A stretch of DNA of 64,000 nucleotides from Symbiodinium natans. Its lineage: Eukaryota > Sar > Dinophyceae > Suessiales > Symbiodiniaceae. Numbering within the stretch: position 1 is the stretch's first letter; each line of letters starts with the position of its first letter. The stretch spans positions 302,158-366,157 of the forward strand of contig CAJNDS010000913.1 in assembly GCA_905221605.1 (NCBI GenBank), given 5' to 3'. This document shows, one piece after another, positions 32,301 through 41,089 of this stretch. The notes under the pieces are model-generated. The model worked only from the letters and a program-made list of their open reading frames with translations. It was not told where the DNA came from and made no database searches. Position numbers and translations under genes: made by a program.

Positions 32301-33277
32301 AGCCGAAGCTCACCGAGCCGCGGCCGGAGCTGCAGCATGGTGCGGCCGGCGTAGGTGTCGTGCGTGTCGTAGGTGCCGCCGCATCCCTCGCCCTCCACGC
32401 CAGTCTCTCCCTCAAAGCACCGAAAGGTGGCGGCATCTCTGGCAACCTCTGAGGGCCGCTGGCCAAAGTGGTTCCGGATGCTCTGGAGAGAAACGCCAGG
32501 GCTTTTTTCAGGGCCTTCACTTCGAGTCATTCGAGGGTTCTTGAGAAGGAAGGCCACGACATGCGCCTGGCCATGTGCAGCAGCCAGGTGCAGCGGCGTC
32601 TCACCCTGGTCTGCTTGTGTCGTGAGATCCGCGGCCGCAAGCAGCAGGGCCTGTAGCACGGAAAGGTGCCCACGCTGGCAGCAGAGGTGTAGGGCGGTGA
32701 AACCGGCATCCGTCTGCGCATCGACGCTGGCTCCCAGCTCAAGCAGGGACGATACACAGCCCACGTGGCCTGAATGAGCAGCTACATGTAAAGCTGTGCG
32801 CCCATACAGCCCCCGAGTGTCAGGATGGATCTGGCCTACATCTCCATTCATAGTGTCCAGTGACATCTCACACGGCTGGTCTTCTAAGAGAGCAGGGGCT
32901 TCAGAGAGACTTGCAGAAGGGGGCTCACAAAGAGCTCGTACCCGTACCGCATCTCCAGTTGCAGCTGCCTCAAACAAAGACTCCATTCTCCTCCTACGCA
33001 ACTTCCACCAAGACTCCCAAGGTGCGAAGGAAGGGGAAGAACAGATCTGTTCCCAGGTGGTGAAACGCCCAAACTCTTCACGACCGAGGTCCTCGACTTC
33101 GCCGGTGTCCAAATTCACGATGCTAAGGTTTAAGGGGTCACTTCGGTCACTTCTTGGGGAGCCCGAGTCTGGCTCCATTTGCGCTCTGTGTGCTGGCTGT
33201 GCTGGCTCGTCCGAAGTCTCACTGCCAAATCCGCTGTCTGTGCGCGCTGTGCGCGCCTTCTGGTAAGAAGCACCCAT
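17362..33277 (-). CDS. Ankyrin-repeat AGC-type protein kinase
   Basis: Serine/threonine kinase with an N-terminal ankyrin module. Exons: 33277-31967, 31806-31759 (GSFGEVFKVADRQTGQ), 31641-31614 (FAMKVLRK, ATP Lys), 31500-31434 (YVLTERNLLSYI, helix-C Glu), 31358-31341 (18 nt), 31264-31231, 31146-31075 (VLVLQYCPGGNL), 30890-30864, 30706-30638 (YRDLKPENV), 30544-30512, 29294-29227 (DFGLSKEG, GTKSFCGS loop), 29089-29023 (YLAPEIL), 28794-28770, 25689-25661 (QPPYYSRDR), about 25484-25464, 25348-25312 (both tentative), 25267-25214 (CADLIKSLMQRDP), 25148-25121, 18229-18173 (VRHHPFFIGIDFQQVLKRE), 18012-17989 (VPVPPLRR), 17811 down to about 17730 (ASPFEGRFG) and 17460-17362 (DIRGWEFSFV, hydrophobic motif, stop). 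Nearly all junctions keep frame and catalytic motifs are intact, so it is probably active. Introns 13 (3.1 kb) and 18 (6.9 kb) are full of satellites. The 3' end of exon 21 and the tentative exons are the weak points. Confidence 0.9.
18230..18919. other. Kinase intron 18, 3' part without repeats
   Basis: Lies between the exon ending at 25121 and the exon starting at 18229. No exon or repeat unit was recognised in this part. Confidence 0.5.
18920..19010. repeat. GGATCAAAAAA-type A-rich repeat
   Basis: Four copies of GGATCAAAAAA separated by AT-rich spacers such as TAATTTACT. The reverse complement of the same motif recurs at 22922-22967 and 25166-25195, and a relative (GCATCAAAAAAA) at 19696-19790. 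Confidence 0.85.
19060..19321. repeat. 45-bp minisatellite, open in frame
   Basis: About five to six units of about 45 bp, each containing GCAGCATTTCTG followed by CAGAGGCTG and AAATAC. Because the period is a multiple of three, frames stay open in both strands. On plus it reads SSISEFPEAANTEN repeated. It lies in the intron of the kinase gene, so coding is unlikely. Confidence 0.85.
19380..19690. repeat. TTGTATATTATTG repeat, left block
   Basis: Irregular 11-13 bp units built from TTGTATATTATTG. A related block in the same orientation lies at 21765-22060. Confidence 0.85.
19696..19790. repeat. A-rich GCATCAAAAAAA repeat, left arm
   Basis: Units such as GCATCAAAAAAAAAATAACC. The reverse complement (TTTTTTTGATGCCTATTATT) occurs at 21665-21760, so the two blocks form a long, imperfect inverted repeat around the segment between them. 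Confidence 0.8.
19805..19930. repeat. G-tract block
   Basis: About 120 bp almost entirely G with scattered T. It is a strong G-quadruplex candidate on plus; the kinase transcript carries the C strand. Confidence 0.95.
19950..20512. repeat. Duplicated block of GGAAAACCTCTATTT units
   Basis: Two copies (about 19950-20135 and 20345-20512), each a short array of about 30-bp units beginning GGAAAACCTCTATTT and ending with a CAATGGCTTCAA stretch. Between them lies a segment with CAGCACGCTTTGCACAGCTT and opposed G- and C-runs. Related units occur at 57965-58130. Confidence 0.88.
20515..21478. repeat. AT-rich microsatellite island
   Basis: Nearly 1 kb of TATA, ATAATACAT and similar short repeats. 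No coding potential. Confidence 0.95.
21480..21658. repeat. 16-bp GGACCACGGGACCAGA tandem repeat
   Basis: About ten units of GGACCACGGGACCAGA, itself two 8-bp GGACCANN halves. It follows the AT island abruptly. Confidence 0.95.
21665..22060. repeat. T-rich inverted arm plus right TTGTATATTATTG block
   Basis: TTTTTTTTGATGCCTATTAT units to 21760, the inverted partner of 19696-19790, then TTGTATATTATTG units to about 22060. Confidence 0.85.
22065..22345. repeat. About 125-bp repeat with G-run/C-run hairpin
   Basis: Two and a half to three units. Each contains GCTCGCATCA, GGTTTGGAA, GAAGCAAGCTTGCCCGG, AAACAGC, a G-run, CGCAG, a C-run and CATTTGCAAACACAA. The G-run and C-run could pair. The same order of parts occurs around 20215-20330. 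Confidence 0.85.
22575..22905. repeat. (CCTTGCTT)n octamer tract grading to (CCTT)n
   Basis: Nearly perfect 8-bp repeat to about 22800, then CCTT and CCCTC variants. Long frames through it on both strands are artefacts. Confidence 0.96.
22922..22967. repeat. TTTTTTGATCC motif pair
   Basis: AAATTATTTTTTGATCCTAA twice, the reverse complement of the 18920 motif. Almost the same pair occurs at 25155-25195. Confidence 0.8.
23110..23345. repeat. C-run composite repeat, two units
   Basis: Units contain CCACCCGAGCCAGAAAAACA, CCAATTTGGTGTTTTGGAA and GGAACCACGCGTTTTGGGA, separated by long C-runs (for example 23309-23339). A third and partial fourth unit lie at 24948-25102. Confidence 0.85.
23346..23819. 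other. Intronic segment with long open frame, unassigned
   Basis: A minus-strand frame stays open here (for example SEEEISFAGQLPDLAVPWQT) and is fairly protein-like. It lies inside the kinase intron and does not join neighbouring exons in frame. It might be a nested gene fragment or chance. Confidence 0.3.
23820..24080. repeat. (CAT/CGT)n trinucleotide tract
   Basis: Imperfect ATC, GTC and GAT triplets over 260 bp. Confidence 0.92.
24948..25102. repeat. C-run composite repeat, third copy
   Basis: Same units as 23110-23345, ending about 20 bp from the kinase exon at 25148-25121. Confidence 0.85.
26310..27091. repeat. GGCCTTGTGCGT(T)nGCTGTGGA minisatellite
   Basis: About 27-bp unit with a variable T-run, TTTTTTTGCTGTGGAGGCCT then TGTGCG or TGCGCG. 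It lies in kinase intron 13 and ends at the assembly gap. On the coding strand it is A-rich and translates as Lys-rich repeats, which are not real protein. Confidence 0.95.
27092..27191. other. Assembly gap of 100 N
   Basis: Undetermined bases between two different satellites. True size is unknown, so intron 13 may be longer than 3.1 kb. Confidence 1.
27192..27745. repeat. (CCTTCCCT)n octamer tract
   Basis: More than 60 units of an 8-bp repeat, grading to CCTTCCT at the right end. Confidence 0.97.
27746..27870. repeat. CACATCACGCAC short repeat
   Basis: Irregular CACATCACGCAC units between the octamer tract and the GC-rich repeat. Confidence 0.8.
27885..28455. repeat. GC-rich repeat of about 95-120 bp
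   Basis: About five units with GGCGCGACACAGGCGTCGTT, GTGCTGGCAGGCGCGGTACT, TAGGGGCCCTGGACCGGTGC and a CGCGCGCCTCGG tail. It is still inside kinase intron 13. Confidence 0.92.
28548..28645. repeat. CACTCACA-type short repeat
   Basis: Degenerate CACTCACAC and CACGCACTC units. Confidence 0.75.
29105..29147. repeat. Telomere-like tract before kinase exon 12
   Basis: TTTAGGGTTTAGGG with degenerate continuation on plus. On the coding strand this is CCCTAAACCCTAAA, 16 bp upstream of the exon that starts at 29089. Confidence 0.75.
31967..33277 (-). CDS. Long ankyrin-coding first exon of the kinase gene
   Basis: One 437-codon exon starting at Met 33277, in contrast to the 18-99 nt exons that follow. 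The first 110 residues are Ser/Asp/Glu-rich and look disordered. Three ankyrin repeats follow at about residues 165-265 (GRTALHVAAHSGHVGCVSSL, FTALHLCCQRGHLSVLQALL, ETPLHLAAAHGQAHVVAFLL). An acidic linker (TSELEEEGELVEQYLPEDW) then leads to FSLLSLLGRG, the start of the kinase glycine loop, where a GT donor joins exon 2. The first Met was chosen because it follows CAGCC and precedes a continuous frame. An upstream 5' exon cannot be excluded. Confidence 0.85.
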
Positions 33278-33959
33278 GGCTGCCTCTACTCATTGGTGCT
33301 CCGTGCCCTGTAACACTTGCAAGCCCCGACTGGGGAAAGGTGAGCTGCAGTGAAACAATGTGACACATCTGTTTTTCGATGCAGCGGTTGGAGTCATGTG
33401 CTCTGTTCTGTAGCCGACATGATGGAGCAACATCGGCTGCGAGAACACCATATGCCAGCAAAACTCGAAGCCGAGCAGGACCGGCAATGTCAGGCACTGA
33501 GTCTGACAGCAAAAGCAGGCAGCTTCTGCCTCACCGGCACTTGCTGCCCGGCCTGTGAACGCCATGGCTGAAGTGGGCCAAGTGGGCATGATTTGCAGTG
33601 TGTACCTAAGTCGCCTCCGGGCCTAAGGAGGACATCAAGATAGTGATAGTGATAGTGTAGAAAACGTTGTTCAAGCTACCGCAACTCGCATGTTCTTTGG
33701 GCCGCGGTACCGGACCCGCGTGGATGAGGACATGGGACCCCGAAACATCCCCTCCGAACATCTCCGAACCACCGGTCCCCTCGGTTTCAAGGGTGCATGG
33801 GGCTCCTCAGCTCAGGGGTCCCTTCGGGGTCCTTCGGGGATGCTTGGGGGTCCAAGCGGGCAGTCCCGGGACCCGCTCGACATTCTGCGACGGCCCAGAA
33901 TAAGGCCCTGGGAGCTCCAAGCAAGCCACCCCACAAACTGCTTCTGCTGCCGAGGCGGG
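33278..33959. other. Intergenic, no feature recognised
   Basis: Between the kinase start and the end of the next minus-strand gene. A short ATAGTG triplicate lies at 33641-33658. No promoter motif can be named; dinoflagellate promoters lack a standard TATA box. Confidence 0.4.
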
Positions 33960-36818
33960 CCGCGCGAAGAGCGCTTATCAAACACGACTTGCGAGACGAG
34001 GGGCCCCCCCCCCTCCAGCCTTCGAGCCGCTCCAGGTGGCCGGCAACGGCGTTCAAGAGCAGCATCACCACGTCCTTCTGGGCGCAGAGCCTGGCTGATG
34101 TGAGATGGAGATGAGCTCACACATGGCTCTCAGTTTGCAAAGCTCTCCCCTTTCCACCCCTTCCCCAACTTCCCCCGCAGCTCCCCCACCGTAGGCCGAA
34201 GTCACTCAGCAGCGTACCTCTGTTGCACTGCAGATGTCCAGAAGCTCTCAGATTCTTTCTGCACAGAGACTTGCATCAAAACATACACTCGCCCGCACAG
34301 GCACAGTGAGAACAGATTAGTTTTACGTTGTATCGCTGAAGACATCCAGCCGGGGGACGTAGCAGAACCAACGGTCGAACAGGCCGCTCGGAACGCGCCA
34401 CGCAGGCGATCACCTCTAGTCATAAGCTTACGAGGCTTTAGTAATTTAGTAGGGCTTAGAGCTGTATGTACTTAGTTTGGCAGGCAAGGAGCTTGGCGAT
34501 GTTCATAGTTGTCTAGGAAACTAGGCATTCAATGCCTGGTTACACACCCGCGTAGCCAGGCGCCTGCTTTAAAAAATAGCTGCAAATAGCTGTGGTTCAG
34601 GAACGAGCGTCTCATGGAGCTGAGGTTCAGTTGGTCAGTCTTGGTCAGGGATGATGTTTTCAGGGAAGCGGGCTCGAGCCCTCAAAGCCCCCGCTGACCT
34701 GGCCTTCAGAAGAAATCACAATGGAACTCCGCTCCTCCATGACGCTGTGAGTCTACATTAAAGGCTAAAGGGCTCTATGCGCAAAACAACCCTGAACTTT
34801 CCAGAAACCTCCCTAAAGACTTCCGCCACACCCTGTGCTTTCGGGCGAACGAGCTTCCCGCCAGAGGTCCGGAAAGGTTGGGGCCGGAAAGATGCTCGGC
34901 TCCCAGCCATCTTCGTAACTGCCTCGCAACCCACCTGAAAGGAGACACTTCACCGGACTCCGTGTGACTTCGCGTGACTTCGTGGGGCCAATGGCCCCAA
35001 TGGCCTTCGGGTGCTTGGCCAGCTGCTGCACCAGTTTGTCTGATGCCACGCCCACCTCTGCAATCTTGAGTCTTAACTCGTTGGGGGGGGGGGGGGCCGG
35101 GGGGCGCGGGGGGAGACCTTCTGCTTCAGATCCTGCTTTCTATATTCGGGATCCGGGAGCCTTGACGTCTCCCGCGAGGCCGGAGAGCGCTGTTCGCTCC
35201 ATCAGCGTCGGAAAGATTTTGGCCAGGGCCATGTTCAGGTCTCAGCAGAGCACAGCAGGCAACACCACTCAAGGCAAGGCAGTGGATTCAAAACATGCCC
35301 CCTCCCTTCTCAACAAGACTAAGTTTCAACAAGAGAACTCAGGGAGAGATTGGACTTCAACAGACTTCAACTTCGCCGGCGCGGCCGAGGCCAGAAAGAT
35401 TCGCGGCCAGCTGCTGCACAGAAAGCTGGCAAAGCTCCACCTGAGATGCACCGTGGCAACGCGCGGGTTCCAAGCTGAATCGGAGAGCAGTTTGCTCCAT
35501 TTTGCTCCCCTCAAGATCTGCCAGGCCCCTCTTGCGGAATCTGTGAATCAGCCGCTATGAGACAAAGAACTGAAACGACGGCTAGAGGGTACGAGGGGCT
35601 TGGGATGTATACTGGGATGTATACTCTTACTCGAGCTTACTGGAGTTTACCGTGCTGTACCGGTAGCTTTTAAGCTCAGTCTCGCGCGGCACAGAGGAAG
35701 ACGAGCCGGTCCGCGCCAACGGGAAAGCCGAGGGCTTGCTGTATTGCGCGGCAGATGCCCGCAAAGGCCTCGCATTGCAAGGAGAAAACAACCAATGATG
35801 TCTCTTACAGCAGCGAAAGCTGAGAAAGCCAAGACATGGACTTGGGTTCCATGGTTCGATTAGGGACTTCAGGGTAGGCAATGCCACGGAAAGCAGGTTT
35901 TCAGCGAATGCTCTCTGCTGCGCAGCAGCACTTAGTTTATTGCATTCTGTCTCGCATTGCGTCTTGGCACAGCTGGCCTCCGCAGTCTGGGCAGCTTTTG
36001 CTTTCTCTCTCTCGACTTTGCAGGCCTGGGATAAGCAATCGCGCGTGGCCTCCCTTCGCTCGCTCTCTACACTCGACACGGCCTTGCCCAGCACCTTGAG
36101 CGCCGCAATGACCGCCTCACTGGGCGCATCCCAGACCATTGTCGCAGAGGCACCGGGCAGCTTGTGACGCCAGTCCGCTCCCCCAACTTTCCGAACTTCC
36201 GAACTGCTCTTGTATAAGTAAGATCTTATGGGGAATGCAGTGCGAGGAGACCGGGGCCTTCTCCTCGCCCTTCTGCGGCGCTGCGAGAGCGTTCAGCACC
36301 TTAAGTATTAAGGCTTCTTCGTGCTCATGGATCGACGTTCGCATCGAGCGCAATGGGAAGAGCAAATCGCCTCTAGAACTACGCGACGAGCTAAGAAAAC
36401 GCCGCGCTTGGCAACATTCTCTTCTTTTTCTATGTATCGTGGGGGCACCTCCAGCTCGCAAGAGCACCAGGAAGCCAAACTCGAGGGCACCTCGCAAGCG
36501 TGGGGAAGAAAAACCTCTCTGCATAAATCGTATAAATGATCTGCATGGAGATCGATGCGGCATATAAAGCTTAGCAGAAGGACGGGACATGGACAGGAGG
36601 GCGTGGGAGCAGAGGGTGTGCGGGGGGGTGTCTTTGGCGCAATGCATTTTTAAGATCTCTGTTGCCGCGGCGCGCTCGGGCTTGGGCAGTGACTTGGGCG
36701 GATGTTGGCAATCATTGCGCGGGGGAGCTGAGCGCCCGAATTGGGAATGACATTCACGAACATGCTCAGCCATGTTGACCCCCTTCACCCAGGGGAAGAA
36801 TTGGGGGGAGGGCGCCAA
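33960..36818 (-). CDS. Uncharacterised coiled-coil protein, multi-exon
   Basis: The best exon is about 36165-35852: MVWDAPSEAVIAALKVLGKA then a charged, Ala-rich coiled coil (KVEREKAKAAQTAEASCAK) to LPTLKSLIEP. Other blocks on the strand: about 36450-36371 (VPPRYIEKEENVAKRGVFLA, GC donor), about 36303-36251 (VLNALAAPQKGEEK), about 35780-35678 (AFAGICRAIQQALGFPVGAD), about 35445-35375 (VELCQLSVQQLAANLSGLG), about 35245-35155 (MALAKIFPTLMERTALSGLA), about 35050-34980 (VGVASDKLVQQLAKHPKAI) and about 34112-34010 (LHLTSARLCAQKDVVMLLLN, like one ankyrin repeat). A possible start is Met at 36773 (MAEHVRECHSQFG). Borders are approximate and two genes may be merged here. The family is not recognised. 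Confidence 0.55.
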
Positions 36819-37418
36819 TTTGGAGGTCTCTTTTCTTGGGCCTCAAAGCGTTAGATTCCAGCCGCATGCGACCCTGCTTGTCCTCGCCTGCCCAGGGTCT
36901 ATACAGCCTGTAGCGTTCTGGCTAGCAAGCGATTCTCACGTTCAGCCCAATGTCCGCGCGTTTCGCGGGCTCTCGCCTCAGAACCGATTTCCGGGAAGTT
37001 ATCTGCACTCGTCTTCCTTGTTCCATCTGCTTTGTGTTTGCCTTTCCAAGCGAAGGCCTGCATGATAGCACTACTGCTTCGAAGATACTCTTGTTCGTCT
37101 GCCTCTGTGTCTTTGCCGCTAGAATAAGCTGCTGACAAAAATCTACGCTGCCTATACATCGTGCAAACTTTTACTTCTTGCTCCCCCCCATGCAGGGCCC
37201 AAGGCCTCCCAAGAATTCGCAGTGATCGTCTCGACTTTCTGCGAGCGGCTCAGCGCTGAGCTCTCCTCAACCTGCGCAGCGGCACGTACATGAGAGGACA
37301 CTCACGGTCACTCGGTCGGATACATGGCACAGCTCTTCTGTATACTTGGGGGGAGCTTTTGCATGGGAACGAGCTGATACGAGCTGAGCGTTGGCTTGGT
37401 TTTTTCACAGCCAAGCGG
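36819..37418. other. Intergenic, no feature recognised
   Basis: Open frames on both strands are short and unlike protein. I see nothing to annotate. Confidence 0.4.
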
Positions 37419-38435
37419 TCAAAGCTCGTCCCACTCTGTAGCTGCGAAGTTGGCCTCCATGAGCTTCTTAGCATAGGTGGAGTTGGGCGTGGAGGAGCTT
37501 GCCAACTCTTTCGTCCACTCAACGAAGCGATCTTTCATGTTACCTTGCAGAAGTGCTTCTGCGACTATTTCGGCTGTGAAGTTCATGTGCTTTGCCAGGC
37601 CTTGCCAGACTGCCAGAACCTCGGTGGCCCTCTCCCTATAATCGCCACCCAAGCCAAAAAGATGCAGGTCTCCCATTTCCGGGAAGGTGTCCTCGTGAAG
37701 GCACTCGGTGAAGCGCTTGCAGATTTGAAGCGCTTCCTGCCTTTCCAACTCTTCTTTTCTCTCTTTCGTGGAATGCACTCCCATGTGCCGCTTGGACGAG
37801 GGCTCATCAAGCGGCGCATCGTGGATCAGCCGCAGCTTCTGTGGGCGAATGGCCGTCACATCTCTATCGGGAAACTGCACACCGACCCGATCTCTGCTGT
37901 AGCGGCATACCTTCCCTTGCAAGCCGTTCAGCTCCTCTTTGCTCAAGCCACTCGCTTCCACGACGCTGTCTCGCGGAAACTGAAGGCTCAAGAAGGCCAA
38001 AGGGTAGTCTTCAATGTTCTCCCGCACATACTGCTGGAAGGCGCCCGGCTCCAAAATCCGGTTCGTCACCTCAGTGAAGTGGTCCTCGCTCTCCCCAGCC
38101 TGCTCCATCCAGTGACTCATGTAGTCACAGATCATCTCAAAGTCGTGGCTGGAGAAAGGGACTTGATCCTTCCGGGCCAAGACCACCGGCGGAGCGGGGC
38201 CCCGTGTACCTCCATACTGCCACTCCTCTGGCGCCAAGCCATCGGACGTATCCGCCATGAAGCGGACGATCGCGTTCGACCGGATCTCGGAGTCGTCGCC
38301 GCCGGTTCCCGACTGAATCTTGTACAAGATCACGACCCCAAGCTTCTCTGGGACTGGGACGGAGCGGAAGGTTTCATCAACCTTCACCTCCACATCTTCT
38401 ACCTTTGGACCATGGACACGAACCCCCAACACCAT
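37419..38435 (-). CDS. Uncharacterised 338-residue protein, no introns
   Basis: One continuous frame from ATG 38435 to the stop at 37419. Composition is soluble and acidic-charged. A segment at about residues 165-205 (GLQGKVCRYSRDRVGVQFP, then AIRPQKLRLI) matches the pattern of a small SH3-like beta-barrel seen in many uncharacterised protist proteins. The rest (FEMICDYMSHWMEQAGESED, RFTECLHEDTFPEMG) is mostly helical with no family I can name. It is intronless while neighbours are intron-dense, which suggests a retroposed or young gene. An equally long frame on plus is the antisense shadow: it is Leu/His/Arg-rich without charge patterning. Confidence 0.65.
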   Translation of the reverse strand: MVLGVRVHGPKVEDVEVKVDETFRSVPVPEKLGVVILYKIQSGTGGDDSEIRSNAIVRFMADTSDGLAPEEWQYGGTRGPAPPVVLARKDQVPFSSHDFEMICDYMSHWMEQAGESEDHFTEVTNRILEPGAFQQYVRENIEDYPLAFLSLQFPRDSVVEASGLSKEELNGLQGKVCRYSRDRVGVQFPDRDVTAIRPQKLRLIHDAPLDEPSSKRHMGVHSTKERKEELERQEALQICKRFTECLHEDTFPEMGDLHLFGLGGDYRERATEVLAVWQGLAKHMNFTAEIVAEALLQGNMKDRFVEWTKELASSSTPNSTYAKKLMEANFAATEWDEL

Positions 38436-38539
38436 TTGCCTCGATTTGGCTCTCGGCTCAACAAGGGCTCAACTTACAAGGGCTCCAACACGGCTCTCAG
38501 CTGGTCTCAAGCTTCTAAGCAGATCTGAGCCATGCTGCG

Positions 38540-39110
38540 ACGTGCGGGCCGTGCGGGCCGTGCGGGGAGGAGTCGCAGCTCAGACGGTGCACAAGGGCTT
38601 TGGAATGCTTCGGAATGCTTAAACGACTGCACGGAGCAAGGGATCGGCCTCCTCAGGAAGTTTCAAGTAGCGCCGCACCTTGGCAGATATGCAAAAAAAA
38701 TCCTAAGAAGAAGTGGGCGCCCCTCCCCTCCCCGGCAGCCGTGCCTGCGCCACTGACTTGGAGGGTACGTCCCTCGGCAGGGCTGCGACCCAGGCCTCTG
38801 CTGAGAAAAGCGCAGCGCAGCGAACAAATCCAAAACAAGAGGGTACGGGGATGGGGCGAGGCCTCTCGTCCTGGTCGCTGCGCGTCCTCGTCGCCCAAGG
38901 ACTTTAGGTGCCTGAGAGGCGCACCACAACTTCTCTTCACAGGCGAGGCCTTCTTGTGGCTTGTCTGGCTTTTGTGCTGCGTCCCCCCACATCTTGCAGA
39001 CGAGGGCGAAGAGGCGGACGGACTCATGTCGCACCTTTTAAGCAAGAGAAACCCAAGGCCCCCGAAACATGCCGAGAACACATGGGGAAGGTCTGTCACG
39101 TCACAGAGAT

Positions 39111-39145
<35 letters not shown>

Positions 39146-40380
39146 TCTCTTTAGGGTCGCAGCCGTGGGGTCAGAATGCTTCAGGCCATCAGACAGCCTC
39201 GAGCACATTCACTCATTTGACTCATTCACATATTCACATTCCCACGAGTTCGCGGATGGCGCATTCGGGACGGAGCAGACACTCAACCTGCCTTGCCCAT
39301 TCGCCTGGGCTTTTGCTGCCTGGGTTCTGCACAATGGACTTGCAATGCTCCTGACAGAAGAGACAGAATCCATGACAGTGTCTGACAGGGATTGACACTT
39401 CAAGACTTCAAGTCCTTTCAGAAAGAGCCGACTCCGGGGCAAAGCTGTGAAGCGTTAAAGGGTCTGAGTCTATTACTTAAGAAAGGGCCGGCTCTCACAA
39501 TTGTGAAAAATGCAGAGACATGCAGAGACGCCCTTCCTTACGTTTGCCGCTGTTCGCTGTCCAGCTTTGCATACCGTTGTGTCACAGGGTAGACGCGTTT
39601 GCGTTGCTGGGTGTCAGAGTGGCTCAGCTGGCCAAGGCAAGGGCTGGTGTGACCACCCTAGCAGCTAGCCCTAGCACACCGGCAATACCCTGGAACTCTG
39701 TCAGCTCAGTGGAGTTTTCCGTGAAGATTCGGCAGCGGATGCTTCGGACCATCTGGGCGGGACTGGGGAGGTCAAGCCGCGCTCCCCCAAGCTGCCAACC
39801 CAGCACAAGACTTGGCAAAGGGTCAACGTCTGGACATCCGCCCCTCTCACCCCTGACGTGTTGCATCATTTGAGCTAAGCGGCTTGTCCCTGTATTCATC
39901 AGTAGCTGCTGTAGCGGTGCGCCATTTGTCGAAGTGTTATGAAGTGCACAGTACGTTATTACATTGTCGGTTGGCAAACGTCCTTCGGTCGCTCGACTAT
40001 AGACCGGCAATCATGAAAACTCCGAGCATCCTAAATCGAAAGCCCTGAGTACCCAAGCTCTGAACCGACTCTCTCCCAAAATCCTACACTGTCCTACACA
40101 CTTCCCCTAAGTTACCCTTCTCTACCAACTTCGCGCCTTGCACAAGTCGCGCAAGGCTCCCAATCGGCATAGCCATCCCGTTGCGGCTCCCTGATGTCAA
40201 AAGTTGTGGGAGGGAAGGGGAGCGGGGCTTCAGCGGGCTGGATTTGTGCCATTGAACCCCAACTGCTCGGGGGCCCCTCTTGGAAACGCTGCTTCTCGTG
40301 TGGCTTCGATAGGGCTGGGGGGCGCTGTCCTATATCTCCAAAACGAACAGTTTTGGATGCAGAAACTTGTAGAATGAACC
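38540..40380. other. No convincing gene
   Basis: Includes a (TC)n run at 39116-39145. At 39520-40010 both strands carry a long protein-like frame (plus ARAGVTTLAASPSTPAIPW; minus LQQLLMNTGTSRLAQMMQHV), so I cannot choose. At 38.65-39.03 kb a minus frame (RLFALVCKMWGDAAQKPDKP) may be an exon. Confidence 0.3.
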
Positions 40381-40745
40381 CTAATGAACCCCCCTTAGGC
40401 CCTCCTTTGCCTTGCCCGTGGCACCTTTGGCAACGGAGGCCATCGGCGAGTCGCCCTTGCCACGGAGCAGAACTCCAATCTCGCAGTTGTTGCAGTTCTC
40501 AAGGTTTGTCTCTGCCGCCGCCTCCTCTTTGTTCGGCATGAGATGCCGTAGAATTAGCATTGCAATCGCCACCTAAGGCTTCGAGGCTTCGAGTTGGAAT
40601 GTGCAGCCGTGCCACCGTGACATGTGTCGTATGTGCCCTCTTCATGTCCTCTGAGGGAAGCTCCGGACTGACGATGTTCCCGGTTGGCGGGTTCAGAAGA
40701 CGGAAAATTGCCTCCGGCTTCGGGACAAAGCGCGCTCTTCACGAA
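40381..40745 (-). CDS. Uncharacterised protein, C-terminal exons
   Basis: Upper exon, about 40745 to 40576, reads RARFVPKPEAIFRLLNPPTG then SEDMKRAHTTHVTVARLHIP. A GT donor removes a 46-nt intron ending ACAAAG, and the second exon (to the stop at 40381) reads EEAAAETNLENCNNCEIGV and a basic Gly/Lys-rich tail. The join keeps frame and the intron is unusually short. Upstream exons were not found; a minus-strand frame above 40750 (QAPSQLVASMPGQV) may belong to it. Function unknown. Confidence 0.55.
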
Positions 40746-41089
40746 TAAAGCCGCATGTATACAGGAAAATGGCGCGACACTTTGAAGTGACTTGCCCTGG
40801 CATAGACGCGACAAGCTGAGAGGGTGCCTGGGTGGTCTGAGTGCGGACGACCTGTGGCACGCTGGAACGGGGACGCGTTAAAAAGCCCACAGTCCCCCGT
40901 CTGCCCCCAAAAGACTTAAAGAACGGAAAACACAAAAAAACAAGCTTGGGTGTATTGTGACTCGTAGAACGCGTGCCTCCTTTGAGTCGCCCATGCGGGC
41001 ACAAAGCTGACGAAGCAAGGGCGCCAGGTGCGCCACCTTGGAAGCCCAAAGAATACTCGGCTTTTTCTCGTGCTTTTCGCGTTCTTCGT

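Noticed and set aside
38440-38475. Spliced-leader relic (TTTGGCTC...CTCAA) near the intronless gene
   Set aside because: It is on the opposite strand to the gene and matches only partially; no good copy of the leader was found anywhere in the window.
37290-38528. 412-codon open frame on plus
   Set aside because: Antisense shadow of the intronless minus-strand gene 37419-38435, which has better charge patterning and an SH3-like segment.
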